Part shown: positions 47,090 to 58,804 of the stretch, piece by piece
How positions within the stretch are numbered: the stretch's first letter is position 1
How the letters are laid out: every line of letters starts with the position of its first letter
From: Dendrobium chrysotoxum
Lineage: Eukaryota > Streptophyta > Magnoliopsida > Asparagales > Orchidaceae
Assembly: GCA_019925795.1 (NCBI GenBank)
Contig: CM034311.1
Location: forward strand, 16,436,926 to 16,500,925
DNA length: 64,000 bases
Reading direction: 5' to 3'
Made by a program: the position numbers and the translations under genes
The notes under the pieces: generated by a model
Seen by the model: only the letters and a program-made list of their open reading frames with translations
Database searches by the model: none
Told to the model about the DNA's origin: nothing

Positions 47090-48990
47090 GTTTTTCCTAT
47101 ATAAAATTTTCATCATTGATATATCATCAAAAATTTATCTCAATCGGGCATGAATCTCAAGGTAAATTTGAGTTGGAAACTTTTAAAATTAAATCCAGCA
47201 CCATCCAAACTCTAACTTCAGCAAACTTATAGTCAAATTTAACGTCTCAAAAAAAATGAACCTAACGACACCAAATTCGACTCAATCCGAGCCAAAATGG
47301 GTCCAAATCAAGGACCCGAAGCAAATTTAGAAGGTTCAAAATATAAGTTGGATGATCAAATGATATCTAAATGTGACATGTTTAATATCAAATCGAGCAA
47401 CACAATGAGACGAATCCAACGAGCCCAAAATAGTTGAAATCTGACATCACTAAGGCACGCAAATACTCAATAAATGATTCATGATCAAGGAAATCGATCT
47501 CGACCGCCAATTCGAACCACTCCAAAAGGTGCCCTTGATCTTCTCCCTATTTACTTGCCATAACACTCTAAAAAAATTATAAATAGATCCCTCATTCTTC
47601 ATTGAGGGGGGATCAAACAAGGACAGAGGAAGGGGAGAGGAAGGAAGAGAAGAAAGGAAGAGAAATCTGATATCTCACTTGGCCCCAAGTTCCTCCTCGA
47701 CCACCGCCCTGCCACCGACTGTCAATGGACTTCCGCGGCCACCAACTTTCACCGGACTTACATATAGCCACTGATTGTCACTAAACTTATGCCCGACCAC
47801 CAATCATCATTGGACTTTCTCCCAACTACCGACGATCGACAGACTTCTGCCTAGACACCACCGTAGCCCGCCGATTGTCGTCACTCGACTACGGTCCTTC
47901 CGACCACCGTCACTAACAATGGTCTTTCCGACCTCCGTTACCCACCGACTACAATCCTTTCGACCATCATCACCCAACTACGGTCCTTCGGACCATCATC
48001 ACCTGACTATGGTCTTTCCAACCTGTCTCCTGACTACGGTTCTTCTGACCACAGTCGCCCTACTATGGTCTTTCTGACCTCCATCGTCTGTCGACTATGG
48101 TTTTTCCAACCTCTGTTTTCCAACTATTGTCCTTCCGATCATAGTCACAACTATGGTCTTTTCGACCTTTGTCGCCCGTAGACTACGGTCTCTCAGACCA
48201 CCATCTCCATACTATCGTCTCCCCGACTGTCATCGCCCGACTACGGTCTTTTCGACCTCCGTTGCCCCCCAACTATAGTCTCTTTGACCACCATCTCCAG
48301 ACTATAGCCTTTTTGACCACCATTGTCCGACCACGGTCCTTTCGACTATCGTTGCTCGACTACGATCTTTCTGACCATCATTGCTCGACTATGGTCGTTC
48401 CAATCACCGTCGCCCACCAACTACATTCCATCCATCCAATGTTGCCCATCGACTACGGTCCTTCCGACCAACGTCACCTGTCGACCATGTCGCTCGTTGA
48501 GTATGGTCCTTCCAACAAACTTTGTCCGCCGACCATGTCACCCGCCTACTATGATCCTTTCGACCACCATCGCCTGTCGACCATGGTTCTTTCATCCATC
48601 GTCGTCTGCCGATAACGGTCCTACTGACCAAACAAACATGCTAACACTATATTAAGAATAACTATCATGTTATTCTCCGACTATGTGCTATGCTCTATAC
48701 AATGTGTACATCGAGCCAAGACCTTATCCCCAAGAAAGGACCTCATTTGTAATCAACTACAAATATTAGTGAATTCATTCAAACTGGGCTAGATACCGTG
48801 GTTTTTTCCTTTTTCAGGATTTTCCCCGTAAAAATCTTGGTATCACTTATCATTATTATATCCTACTCTTTTATCTGCATGCGTGCTGGATCTTCGTACA
48901 AAACAAAAATGCTAAATTTTATATTTTTATATCACCGCGAATATTTGAGGACACAACAATCAGGAAGTTTATTCGAACTTAAATTAAAAA
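47090..48990 (-). mobile_element. Family G repeat, long-array copy
   Basis: Reverse-complement homologue of 22650-23755: unique block at 48690-48990, minisatellite at 47695-48628, and tail at 47090-47690, in matching order. The open frames in all directions across 47775-48655 come from the array and are not genes. Confidence 0.65.
47695..48628 (-). repeat. GC-rich minisatellite, unit about 30-33 bp
   Basis: Plus strand reads as repeats of GACTACGGTCCTTCCGACC followed by ACCGTCGCCC and a short variable part; roughly 25 degenerate units. The same unit appears with 2-3 copies at 22997-23105 and about 8 at 56370-56675, in the opposite orientation. Confidence 0.85.
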
Positions 48991-49714
48991 AAGAATGAAC
49001 TTGTACTTCCATTTTTTTAAAAAAAGTAATTTGAGCTCTATTCGGAGTTGTCTGTCATCTCATGGGTAGTTATTGTTATCAATAATAGGCTTGGATGATC
49101 TGGTTTATTGAATTCTGCTGATTGGGAATCTCATGCTTCATTTGGAAATTTTTTTTTATTATTTTACTTTTTAGGTTGCAATCATTTTTTTGTGTTTGGT
49201 CATTATTTTTTGCTGTTTTTTAAAAAAATTTGTGCCAGAAAAATTCTTTCAACGACAACTTTAAAAAAAATTATCTTTTCCATACACCCTCAGTTGTTGA
49301 TTCAAATTTCAAATGTTTTGCGTTCTTCATTAATTTTCCTTTTCCTACTTTATCATATATAATGTATTTTACGTTTTTTCCGGCCATCTTTTATGGGGTC
49401 CTCTTTAGCCTTTTTTTATTTTTTATTTTAATTTATGGCCGTTTATTGTATCATATTATTTTTTTACTACATCTTCCTTTTAGAACTATAAATGATTTGA
49501 CCCTCTTATCGAGCATCCAAAAAGTAAGAAGTCGTTTATTTAGATAATGAAAGTTTTCAAGCAGCTCGTACTTCAAAAATTATGAAATATAATTTATATC
49601 TTAGTTTGATTAAAAAAATTTACGGGAGTTCTCATAAATGTTATCTTAAGACATTTGATTAAAAAATCATTGTCATATTTAATGTTTGTTGAATCATGTG
49701 TTGGAAATATTAAT
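48991..49714. other. AT-rich sequence, nothing recognised
   Basis: Long T-rich stretches; short open frames near 49108-49547 are low-complexity Phe/Leu-rich and unconvincing. Confidence 0.5.
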
Positions 49715-49742
49715 CAGTGGGCGGAGCGACGATGGGGACACT

Positions 49743-49758
49743 GGGGGCACGTGCCCCC
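49743..49758. repeat. 16-bp perfect palindrome with G-box core
   Basis: GGGGGCACGTGCCCCC, containing CACGTG. Confidence 0.9.
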
Positions 49759-50089
49759 ACTAGTTTGAAGATAAATTTGTCATTTCAAGTGGGGTCATTT
49801 TGGAATACGGTGTCAAGGCAGGTGCGGAGGCGGTGGTCAGGGGTCTTGATCAGAGATGAGGATGGGAGGAGGTGGAACCGGGGAAGTTGATGGGGAATGG
49901 AAGAGGAGAAGGGGAAGAGACTAATGATTATGATTAATAACTATTTTTATTTAATAAATAATAATGACATTCATTAGTATAGACCAAGAGGAGCAGCCAC
50001 TTTCTTGGAAACCAAATCAACACCATTAGCTACCAACATAACAAATTAATCATCACCATCCATGTGTAAAGCTATTCCACTCTATTTGG

Positions 50090-50751
50090 TAGAGGTGTCA
50101 AAAGTTGACACGACTCGAAGTCCGATCGGAAAAAATTTGGGTTCGAGTCAACCCGTTTGTAAAACAGGTCGGGTCCGGCCCGTCTGGGTTTGAATTTTTG
50201 ACCCGTATGAAAAATGGGTCTGGTTCGAGTTGATCGAAAAACCTGAATTTGACCTGGCTAACCTGTCACACCCGCGACCTAGTGTCTATCCCAATCACCT
50301 TGGGGTCGCACCACTCACCACGGACCGCACGGTCAACGCTCGACAGTCGATCCTGCCTCCTCTGGCCTATCGCAAGACAAGCACGGCTGCAACCACAATG
50401 ACTCTTCACGGACACGACCTGGCGTCCTAGTCTAGTTGCTAGTCGCCCGCTGGCCGCCGCAGGCGACTACGCCCAATGGTTGCGTATGCTGAACTCGACG
50501 ACATTGTAAGCCGGCCCAGCAGCTTCGCCCTCACCGCTGGCCCAACAGCCCACCCTGCTTCGCCTCACCTGCGGCCTCAACAGCTGCGTTCGCGGGTCGG
50601 GTTGGGTCAACCCAACAACCCGAGAGGGTTGGGTCCGGGAAGTAAATCCTGACCCATTTAGCTAAATAGGTCAAGTTCGGGTCAACCCGTTTATGTTAGG
50701 TCAAGTTGGGTTGGACTCGAACCGACCTGTTGACCAAAATTGACACCCCTA
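50090..50751. mobile_element. hAT-type non-autonomous element
   Basis: Inverted ends TAGAGGTGTCAA and TTGACACCCCTA, flanked by the perfect 8-bp duplication CTATTTGG (50082-50089 and 50752-50759), diagnostic of hAT insertion. The body contains many GGGTCAACCCG and GGGTTGGGTC motifs able to fold back, as in a common plant hAT MITE group. No transposase. A GC-rich block (about 50262-50594) lies in the middle. Confidence 0.88.
50262..50594. other. GC-rich block inside the hAT element
   Basis: Begins TGTCACACCCGCGACC and ends near GCTGCGTTCGCGGG. Much more GC-rich than the surroundings. It may be a captured fragment or a second insertion; no protein family recognised. The open frame at 50230-50430 has no supported product. 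Confidence 0.55.
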
Positions 50752-51414
50752 CTATTTGGCACAGGTACACAATTTTAAAACCTCCATGTACGAGCTATAG
50801 TAAACATGCAAAGGGGTGAGAAACAATAGAGAGTTATGCTAAATAAGTTTGCCATATTACTAATGTAATTCATTATGAGTAGCAATTTTAAAATTATCTA
50901 ATCTAACTGTATTTGATAACTATTTTATAATCAACAAATTTTTTTTAATATCTATTTTTAATGCATAATAATTTGATTATTATTAAATTAGAATAATTTG
51001 TAGCCAATGAGTTTGTATTTTTTATATAATTATGATTTCTTTAAAGATTTAAAATTTCAAATCTCTTTTGACAGAAATTTTAAAGAAGATAATCTAAGAA
51101 ACTATAATTCTGTATTGTCAGGAGAAGGCTATCAATCTACGATTTAAGTTTCTATTGTATATTTCTTTTTTTAATAAAACTAACACGTAAATATTTAAAG
51201 AAAAAAAATAGTAGATTTTAATGTAATACAACTAATAGAACATAGAATTAATAATTTATTAAAAATAAATATTGATATTTTGGATAGATCAAAAAATTAT
51301 TTCATTATAAACTATGAAATTAAAAGGTAATAGAAATTAACCTAAAAAGATTAAGAGTACTTTAAAAAGCATTAAATTATGCCCCTACTGCTGAAATTTT
51401 CTGACTCTGCCGTG

Positions 51415-52190
51415 AATTATATATTAATATACCAAAAATTATCATATTATTGAAGGTATTTCACTAAGTAAATGTATTATAAAAGCACACATCATTAAGC
51501 ATTTTAAGGGTGCGATCTATTAGTATAGATATTATATTATATAAATGAATTTAAAAAGCTTATATATTATGACACCTTATGTGTAACATTCACTCATTTT
51601 TTTCATTCAATTAATATATTAGGAACACTATATTGGGCTACCTAATTATATTTGTCATATTATAGACGAGATTCCATCAGGCATAGGTGCTAAGAAAGCT
51701 TGATTGTTTGGATGCCTAAATCTGCCCTTAATCCTATTCCAACAACCATCTAAGCGACACTTCTGTCAAACATTAGAACAAATCATGTGACCTAATAAGT
51801 ATAGATTTAAAGTGCTCCAATTAGGACCTTCTATTGGTCATCTATACTAAATAAATAAAATAGTTTAGTTTAACTTTGGCATGGACAAGGCTAATTTGGG
51901 CTAAAGCGAGAATAAGCTAATTTAGGGCCTCAATTAGGTCTTCTAGGTATTGACAAATCAATGCAAAGTTAAGTCTAAGGGTAGGTCCAACATAAGCTTT
52001 TGCTAGACTAGGATTAATTATTTGGATATGGGTCAAATTAGTATAGCATAGTCATTTAAATCAACTATTAAAAGTTTGATTAGGATTATTGGATTCTAAT
52101 AGAGGGTCCAAAGTCAAACATACTTATTTATACTCAACTATCCTACTTTATATCAATTCAGTATGCTTGTAAGCATGGAGAAGATTAAAT
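51415..52190. other. AT-rich sequence, nothing recognised
   Basis: No coding sequence, inverted ends or tandem repeat seen. Confidence 0.5.
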
Positions 52191-52753
52191 TAGCTCACAT
52201 ATCGAAGAAGAAATGATTTGTGGCTGCAGTTTTTTCTTCGTCTTCGTTGGTATCTTCTTCTGCTACTGTCGGTTTGATTTGACGATTGATATCCTATTGG
52301 GTTGGTGGTTCTCTCTTCTGCTACTTGCGGTATGTTAGGTGATTATCTCTGTTGAGTTGGGTTTGTCTCTTCTTGGCTGCTTTTCTGGGCAATGATGATG
52401 AGGCTTTTGTGTGCCACCTCTTAGGCATGTGCTTGCTGGCAACCTTGGAGGTCATTAATACTGCAGTTTGGGAGACTTTTGTGGCTGGTTTCGGACCATG
52501 GTTTGCAGCCTCCAATGGATGACCCTTGCTTGGCTTGGGGGTAGGGTGTACGAGGCCTCTTTCCTGAGCCCGACTCTTTGGATCTTTGCATCTTCTACTG
52601 TTATATTTTGATTTACTCTTTGTTATGTACTCTGGTTTTTGATTAATTAAGTTCTTATTTTCTCCTCTATGTTGCTCTTGGGAGCATTAGCAAGATCTAT
52701 GTCTTTTATGTACTTGTATCATTTGCTTGATTAGCGGGTAGACCCTTTTGGGT

Positions 52754-52762
<9 letters not shown>
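52191..52762 (+). mobile_element. LINE 3' end (probable)
   Basis: Non-coding. The last 60 bases, ATTTGCTTGATTAGC then GGGTAGACCC and TTTTGGGTTTTT, have the GGG-loop-CCC form of plant L1 3' ends; compare AGGGCTTTGCCCC at the LINE end near 26525. It is followed by a (TA)n run instead of poly(A). The minus-strand open frame at 52321-52515 is probably chance. Confidence 0.4.

Positions 52763-52802
<40 letters not shown>
52761..52802. repeat. (TA)n microsatellite
   Basis: About 20 TA units. Confidence 0.95.
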
Positions 52803-52805
<3 letters not shown>

Positions 52806-52989
52806 GGTATCCACTCATTGTCACTCCCGAGAAGGCGCTTGACGGCGTGACTAGTCCTCGGCTGACCTAAAAGAGGCACCCATCCCGAAAACCTCCTGAC
52901 CCGCACTTAATTGGGCCCTACTTAAGAGGCGCTTCCACTCGAGGAGAATCGAACGCGGGTCGGAAGATTCCCAACCATACTCGCCCATA
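52803..52989 (-). mobile_element. Possible tRNA-derived SINE
   Basis: Minus strand: an A-box-like GGGCGAGTATGG (near 52975-52986), then a good pol III B box GTTCGATTC at 52946-52954 about 30 bases on, then a 140-base body and an AT tail. Much more GC-rich than the flanks. The A box is poor, so the assignment is tentative. Confidence 0.42.
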
Positions 52990-53749
52990 TATTTACAGCC
53001 CACTATATAGTTAAGGGGACATGAGGTCATTAGAGTCTAGGTCAGCACAACACGATCTCAAGTCTGGGTAGAGCTAAGATAAAGCTCAAGATGTTTACAT
53101 TTCTTAGGAGCTTTAACTTTTTACTGCACCGTAAGAAAAAAAAAAAATTCTCTTTGATGCAAAGGTTTGTTTGGCCTGGCTTGAGCGGAATAAATTCCTT
53201 CGATGTTTCCGACTCGTCGATGCAGCTCTGAGTCCTCTGACCATCGGGTAAATGATCCAATGCTCGGTGACATCACCGAGGCAGAAGAAGAAGACAACTG
53301 AGGGCAGATGGCATTCTCTTCACTTTGACCCGGTCAAATTCCCCCAATTACACGTTTTGCTACTCTCTCAATTAAATTTTAAATTATGGAAGATTTATAT
53401 AATTTTTATGTATTTATAAATTTTTATTTTAAATTTTATATTTATTTGCATAATTTCTTAGTTTTTTTATTATATTAATATATATTTTTAAACTTTATTT
53501 TTAGTAATATTTTTTTATGAATTAAGTATTTAATATTATAAAATTAAATAAGAAGATTTAAGACTTTAAGTAATAGGTATCTAAATATATAGATTATATG
53601 AAAAAATATTTAATGATCATTTTAATTTTAGATGATATATTTAAAGTTAATATTTTAGGAATTGTTGTAGATTGTTGAATTTATAAACCTAATATCATAT
53701 GAGCCAAATTAATTAAGTCCCATTGATGATTAAAAATTGGCTCAGTTAA
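52990..53749. other. Mixed sequence, nothing recognised
   Basis: 53040-53330 is less AT-rich and holds a short minus-strand open frame (53042-53260) with no recognisable domain. The rest is AT-rich. Confidence 0.4.
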
Positions 53750-53878
53750 GATTTCGTTTGGGACAACTTTTTTATTCCTTTTAAAAACAGTTTTTAATGC
53801 GAAAATTTCTTGAACTCCAAATTTTTATACTAAAAGACTGCTTTAGAAAACCATAAAAAAGCTGTCCCAAACGAAACC
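53750..53878. mobile_element. Tourist-like MITE, well-preserved ends
   Basis: 129 bp. Left end GATTTCGTTTGGGACAACTT and right end (reverse complement) GGTTTCGTTTGGGACAGCTT match over more than 20 bases. TTA follows on the right (53879-53881); on the left TTA lies one base away (53746-53748). Confidence 0.78.
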
Positions 53879-54139
53879 TTAGTCATCAAATAAATGTTGA
53901 TTCGATTTTTCGTAAAATTGAAAATTTCAAGTAATATGGTGATATCTATAGTAAATTTAAATAGTCAAAGTTATTCATCACAGCTCTTTAGTGCTTGGCC
54001 AATTTCTTCTTAGCATACTAACTCTGTCACATAATTCCTGAAATTTCTAACAATTTAGTGGATATCCCAAGTTTCTTTCTTAAATTAATTTCTTTATTTA
54101 TTTAAAATAAAAAAATATTTATTAATTAAAATAATATGA

Positions 54140-55519
54140 TTACTGGCAAATCGTACTGCACAGCTTACATTATAATATGTATAACAATTTTAAAATCTAA
54201 TAAGTCATGTCATACTAATTAACTAAAATTTGAAATTAGAATTGCAAAACTAATCGTACAATATGATATAAGTCGGATTATACGATTTTTTATAATCATA
54301 TCGAATAATTGCTATCACTTATTTCATAGATATGTGAATTCAAAATTTAGTTAATTGTACTGTACAATATAAATCATATTATACGATTATCTATACAATT
54401 TAACTAATTAATAACTGATAATCAAGAAACAAATAAAAAAATGGAATATACAAAAAATTATATAATACAAATATGACCATAGAACTTAATCAAATAAAGA
54501 AGTTGTTTTCCCTCTCGAATAGGCTAAATGTATGCGATATAAATCATATAGTCTGAAGAAATTATAGATACAGTTATTAGGATTTATGAATGATTGTGCT
54601 AATAGTACTATACAATCATAGGGTCGAACTATATGATCTAGCTATTATATTTAATAAATAGACATTTTTAATTTTTTTTATTAAACTATCATATAAATAG
54701 GATTTACTAGAAACCTAAAGAAGACTTTTGAAAAAAGAGTCTACCAAGGGGATTGAGATACTTATGAAAAATCATTCTTTTCAATCTCTCTTTTTATCTT
54801 TGAAGCTTTCAAAATCTTTGGAGAGATTCTTCTGTAAGGCTACACTATTGGTTGTTCTCAAATCATATCTTTTGGTCCTCTTATTTGAGAGTCTAAAGCT
54901 TCTAGGTTGGGAGCCTTCTTCAGATTTGTTTGTAATGATCTTGGAGATCTCTTGGAGTTCTTTGTATTTCATAGATCAAGCTAGTACGGCTAGGGTCAAT
55001 GAAGTTTTTTAGGAGAAAAGTGGTGTAAATGATTTCTCCATTACTTGTGAAAGAGAGAGGCTTATCTGGCTTGTTGAGAGTAGAAGGAGAGAGAGATAAT
55101 ATAGTTTGCTTCTACTTAAGGAATAGATGTAGGTCGATAGGCTAAGCCACTATAAATCAGTTTGCATTCTTTCTCTTTTTTTATATATTTTTTGTATTTT
55201 TTATTGCACTAGCACTTTAATTTGTGAAAATTTTTATTAGTTGTGCTATTATGATGATTATGATGTCAAAATTATGAAAAGTAAAGATTTTTCTTGAAAT
55301 TAAATATAGTTTGATAAACAAATATTTTTGTCTCTCCAAAGAAAAAATATTATTAGCATTTAAAATATATTATTGAAAAAGTTTTACTATTTGTTATTAA
55401 AAAATTATGTAGCACTATGTTTCAAAAAAAAATTATAATTGGTGTGCTTAAACTTCTATAAAATCAATTTAATTTTTAAAGACATACCAATTCACCCCCT
55501 CTCTTGGGTGTGCCATCAA
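54140..55519 (+). mobile_element. Copy D: LTR remnant of Sirevirus-like element
   Basis: Decayed palindromes (for example ATCGTACAATATGAT near 54254 and TGTACTGTACAAT near 54357), an R/U5 with GGTCGATAGGCTAAGCCACTATAAA near 55133, and the end CCAATTCACCCCCTCTC near 55485, as in copies A-C. The U3 start is not identifiable. The reading frame at 54728-55012 is LTR sequence. Confidence 0.75.
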
Positions 55520-55526
55520 TTATAAT

Positions 55527-55538
55527 TGGTATCATAGC
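55527..55538 (+). other. Copy D: primer binding site
   Basis: TGGTATCATAGC, one base from TGGTATCAGAGC (initiator tRNA-Met). Confidence 0.8.
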
Positions 55539-55583
55539 GGACAACTTATTATATAAGTTTTATCACATCTAGTAGATTCAATT

Positions 55584-55930
55584 ATGGCACAAGTAGGAAA
55601 TAGAAATACTTTAGAAGGATATTTAATTACCTAACGACCACTATTTAATAATATCCCTTTTGATTTTAAAAAGTACATGTGGCAACATTCATACAATATA
55701 TTCACTTTACGATATGAAACCTAGTACAAGAAGGAACACACCGCACAACATGGTTGAAAATAGAAAAACAAAATGGAAGAAATCTCATTCAGTGAATGGA
55801 CTTTACATGAAAGAGAGTCTCCAAAACTTAATTCAAAATATTTGAATAGTTTCTTTTGTGCATTGAAATATGAAAATTTGCATGTGTATCCAATTATATC
55901 AATAATACAAAAATATGGGATATAGTATTA
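55584..55930 (+). pseudogene. Copy D: gag start
   Basis: MAQVGNRNTLEGYLIT at 55584 matches the gag start of copy C (MANFGNPNTLESYSIT), followed by PLFNNIPFDF. Stops and frameshifts follow at once. It is cut near 55930, where family G sequence begins. Confidence 0.8.
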
Positions 55931-56010
55931 TTGCATCTTGGAACATTCACGATGGTAGAGAGATATAAGGTCTAGCGCCTAAGCTCTGTATCAAGATCCA
56001 GCACATAGAT

Positions 56011-56015
<5 letters not shown>

Positions 56016-56099
<84 letters not shown>
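56016..56099. repeat. (AG)n microsatellite
   Basis: About 42 uninterrupted AG units, inside family G; the other copies have only a few GA units at the same place. Confidence 0.95.
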
Positions 56100-56101
<2 letters not shown>

Positions 56102-56369
56102 GCACTAGTCATAAGGGACACCATGATTTTTATGTGGAAAACCTTAAAAAAGAGGAAAAATCTTAGGGCATAGCCTAGTTAAAATGATTCTACTAGTATT
56201 TGTAGCTGATTACAAATGTTTCCCTTCCTCAGGGAAAGGCCTGGGCTAAATGTAGCAAATATACATCATATAGAGAACATTACATGATGGCGATATGAAG
56301 AATCTAGTGACATGGGAGTTGTTCTCAAGAGAATGTTTGCTTGTTCGTTTGGTTAGTTAGATCGCAGTA

Positions 56370-56675
56370 GAGAGATGGTGGTCGAATGGACCCTATTTGA
56401 CAGGGGACGAAGGTCAGAGGGACCATAGTTAATGGGCGACTGAGGTTAGAGGAACCACAATCGACAGCCAACGAAGGTCATAGTCAATGGGCGACAATAG
56501 TTGGAGTGATCGTAGTTTGTGGGCGATGGTATTTCGAGTGATCGTAGTGGGCAAGCGAAGAATGTCAAATGGACCTTAATCAACTGAATATGGTGGTCAG
56601 AGGGGCTTTAGTTGGTAGGAGACAGTGGTTAGAGGGATCATAGTCAACAGGCGATAGAGGTCAAAGGGACCGTTT
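56370..56675 (+). repeat. Family G minisatellite, third copy
   Basis: About eight degenerate units built on GGGACCATAGT..ATGGGCGA...GGTCAGA. Confidence 0.75.
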
Positions 56676-56679
56676 ATGT

Positions 56680-57118
56680 TAAAGTTAGCCTTATAAAAGG
56701 TATCAAAAAATTTGGAAGAATAAGCAAACTTAGTCAAAGGTACATTAGAAATTTTGAGATCAGTGACAGTATTGATAGTTCTGCTTACAGGATGTTATTT
56801 CCTGATCATATGTCTGATATACACAATGTGCTTCATGTATCTTCTTTGAGAAAGTGGATGTCTAATTCTGGGAAGAGATTATCTGCCGATGCTTTTGAGG
56901 TTCTTCAAAATATGTAATATAGAGAAGAACTAGATAGAATTTTGGCTTATGATGTCACAAAGCTAAGGAGTAATAGATTTCTATGCTTAAAGTTAAGTGG
57001 AAGAACAAGGATGGAAGAGAAGCTACTTGGCAAAAAAAGTCTGAGATGCGATAACTATATTTTTTTTTTTTTTGTGATCTTAGATTTTTGTTTTGAAATG
57101 TTGAGGATGACCTATTTT
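56680..57118 (+). pseudogene. gypsy integrase C-terminus with chromodomain
   Basis: In one frame the plus strand reads AYRMLFPDHMSDIHNVLHVS then SLRKW (56783-56857), the conserved end of the gypsy integrase, followed by a chromodomain-like stretch (YREELDRILAYDV near 56920, then LKLSGRTRMEEKLLGKK near 56990-57040). Chromodomains of this clade (Del/Tekay) steer integration to heterochromatin. The usual WEE motif region is decayed and stops are present. It is fused upstream to family G and ends at the PPT of the following LTR. Confidence 0.78.
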
Positions 57119-57135
57119 TGAGGAGGGAAGAGTTA

Positions 57136-58520
57136 TGACACCTCCAGGTTCAGAATCTGGATTGACCTGTTCTAGCATAATTGGAAAAGAGCCGCAAGAA
57201 GAAGATTTAGGGAGGAAGAAGATGATTTTTTAGCTGCTTCGGGTCGTTTCAGTCATCGGCCCAGTTTAGAAGTTGTTTGGATCAAGGTAAGTCCCATTAT
57301 GATAATCTCAATTTTCAAAAATATATAATTTTTAACAAATTTTTTAATTAAATTTTTATTTCTGTTAGCGAAAAATGTGGATAACTTTGTATCGGTAAAA
57401 CTTTTACTGGGTAACTTTTTATATGTTATAGAAATTATGATTATATATATCTTGAATATTTTTTAAAATTTTACAATAGATGTTTTGAAATTTGTGTGTT
57501 TTTTATTGAATAAAAAATTATCTGAATGTTAAAAAATTATGTTGTAGTATAATAAAAGTCTTAAAATATTATTTTATACAATCCTTGATAATTGATCAAT
57601 TTTTAAAAATATGAATCTTTTATAGTAGAATTTTCTATTGGCTATCATTATAGAAAATTGTGCAATTTTGACAAATGCTTAATTACTCTTTAATTGCTAT
57701 AATGTGATGATATATATGCATATGTGATTAAATTATATTTGTTGGAAGTTATAATGGGCCAGAGTCCTCTGACATTCTATCTATGTCAGGGAATTACTAG
57801 GAGCTATAAGGGGCTTGAATCCATTGAAATTCTATCTAAGTAAAGATATGTGATATGTTCTGGTGCTATAAGCACAAAAAAAAGGAGTCATAGGGCTCGG
57901 AATCCTTTGAGGTTTTGTTTGGGTTTGAGAAATGTGATATGAACTGTTCTATGATATGAATTTTAATTAATTAATTTATTCATAATTGTTATTTAAATCA
58001 TGGAATAATAACTATGCATTTATAACATTTTTCAGTATAGTGATTTATTAAATTTCACTTAACTACTTTTAAACAGCAAAATATTTGATAAATGAATATT
58101 TGGAAATTTTGATTGGTTTGTGTGACCTGTTGATCTGTTGTAGCTCACTATGATTTTACTTTTGATTTTTAGGATCTAGTAAAGAAAATAAGATTATGGA
58201 TTAGCAATTCAAGATCATATCTAAATTGATAGATATTTCTCTTTTGATTTTATGCATTCATGGCTAGTTTTTTATTCTATTCTGTAGCTTCTATATGTAT
58301 CCATGTATTGTAGTGTAGATATCAATATTTTGATAAAAAGAAAGAAATCTTGTTGATGAGTTTATTTTTGGTATTTGGATGTGTTTGTAGCACTATAGTC
58401 TATATATTATTTAAAATGAACATTGGAAGAGAATCTGAAATATTTTAAAACTATATGTTGCAATTAGCCTGTCACAGCTCAACACGATAGGACCTATCCT
58501 GATTAGGTTGGATTGTGACA
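57136..58520 (+). mobile_element. gypsy 3' LTR
   Basis: Follows the PPT GAGGAGGGAAGAG (57119-57132). Starts TGACACCTCCAGG and ends GGTTGGATTGTGACA at 58520; 1385 bp. It contains a degenerate internal repeat near 57755-57930 (TCCTCTGACATTCTATCTA-like phrases). The 5' partner and most of the element are absent. Confidence 0.7.
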
Positions 58521-58627
58521 AATTTAATATTGAAATTAAATTCCTTAGTTAGTTTCAGGTAGCTTATTGATCGAGTGTTACTCACCCATATTATTTACAT
58601 GTAATTTTAAGAAAGGGTAAGGCCTCG

Positions 58628-58767
58628 ACCTAATAGAATGTAACAATCCAAAATATGATAAAATATTTTAAAATAAAAATTTAATTTTTTTGTCTAAACT
58701 AGAGCGCAACAATGTTGTGCTTTTGAGTGCTACGGTGCTACGCTTGAGAGCACAATGGCACTAGGCC

Positions 58768-58804
<37 letters not shown>

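Larger units (their letters stand above)
49715..51414. mobile_element. Possible DNA transposon with degenerate ends
   Basis: Left end CAGTGGGCGGAGC...GGGGGCA and right end, reverse complemented, CACGGCAGAGTCAG...AGTAGGGGCA resemble the common plant terminus CAGTGGCGGAGCCAGGA...GGGGGCA. No matching target duplication could be settled. It would host the hAT MITE at 50090-50751. Confidence 0.35.
55930..56675 (+). mobile_element. Family G repeat, 5' part
   Basis: Starts near TTGGAACATTCACGATGG, as at 22655 (TTAGAACATTCACATTAG), then a long GA run, GTGGAAAACCTTAAAAAAGAGG, GGGAAAGGCCTGG, and the minisatellite (56370-56675). It is cut inside or after the array, where gypsy integrase sequence starts. 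Confidence 0.65.

Noticed and set aside
47775..48655. Overlapping open frames in several frames and on both strands
   Set aside because: They follow the GC-rich tandem array; no conserved protein and different frames give similar low-complexity text.
50230..50430. Open frame in a GC-rich block
   Set aside because: The frame is open because the block has few AT-rich stops; no family resemblance.
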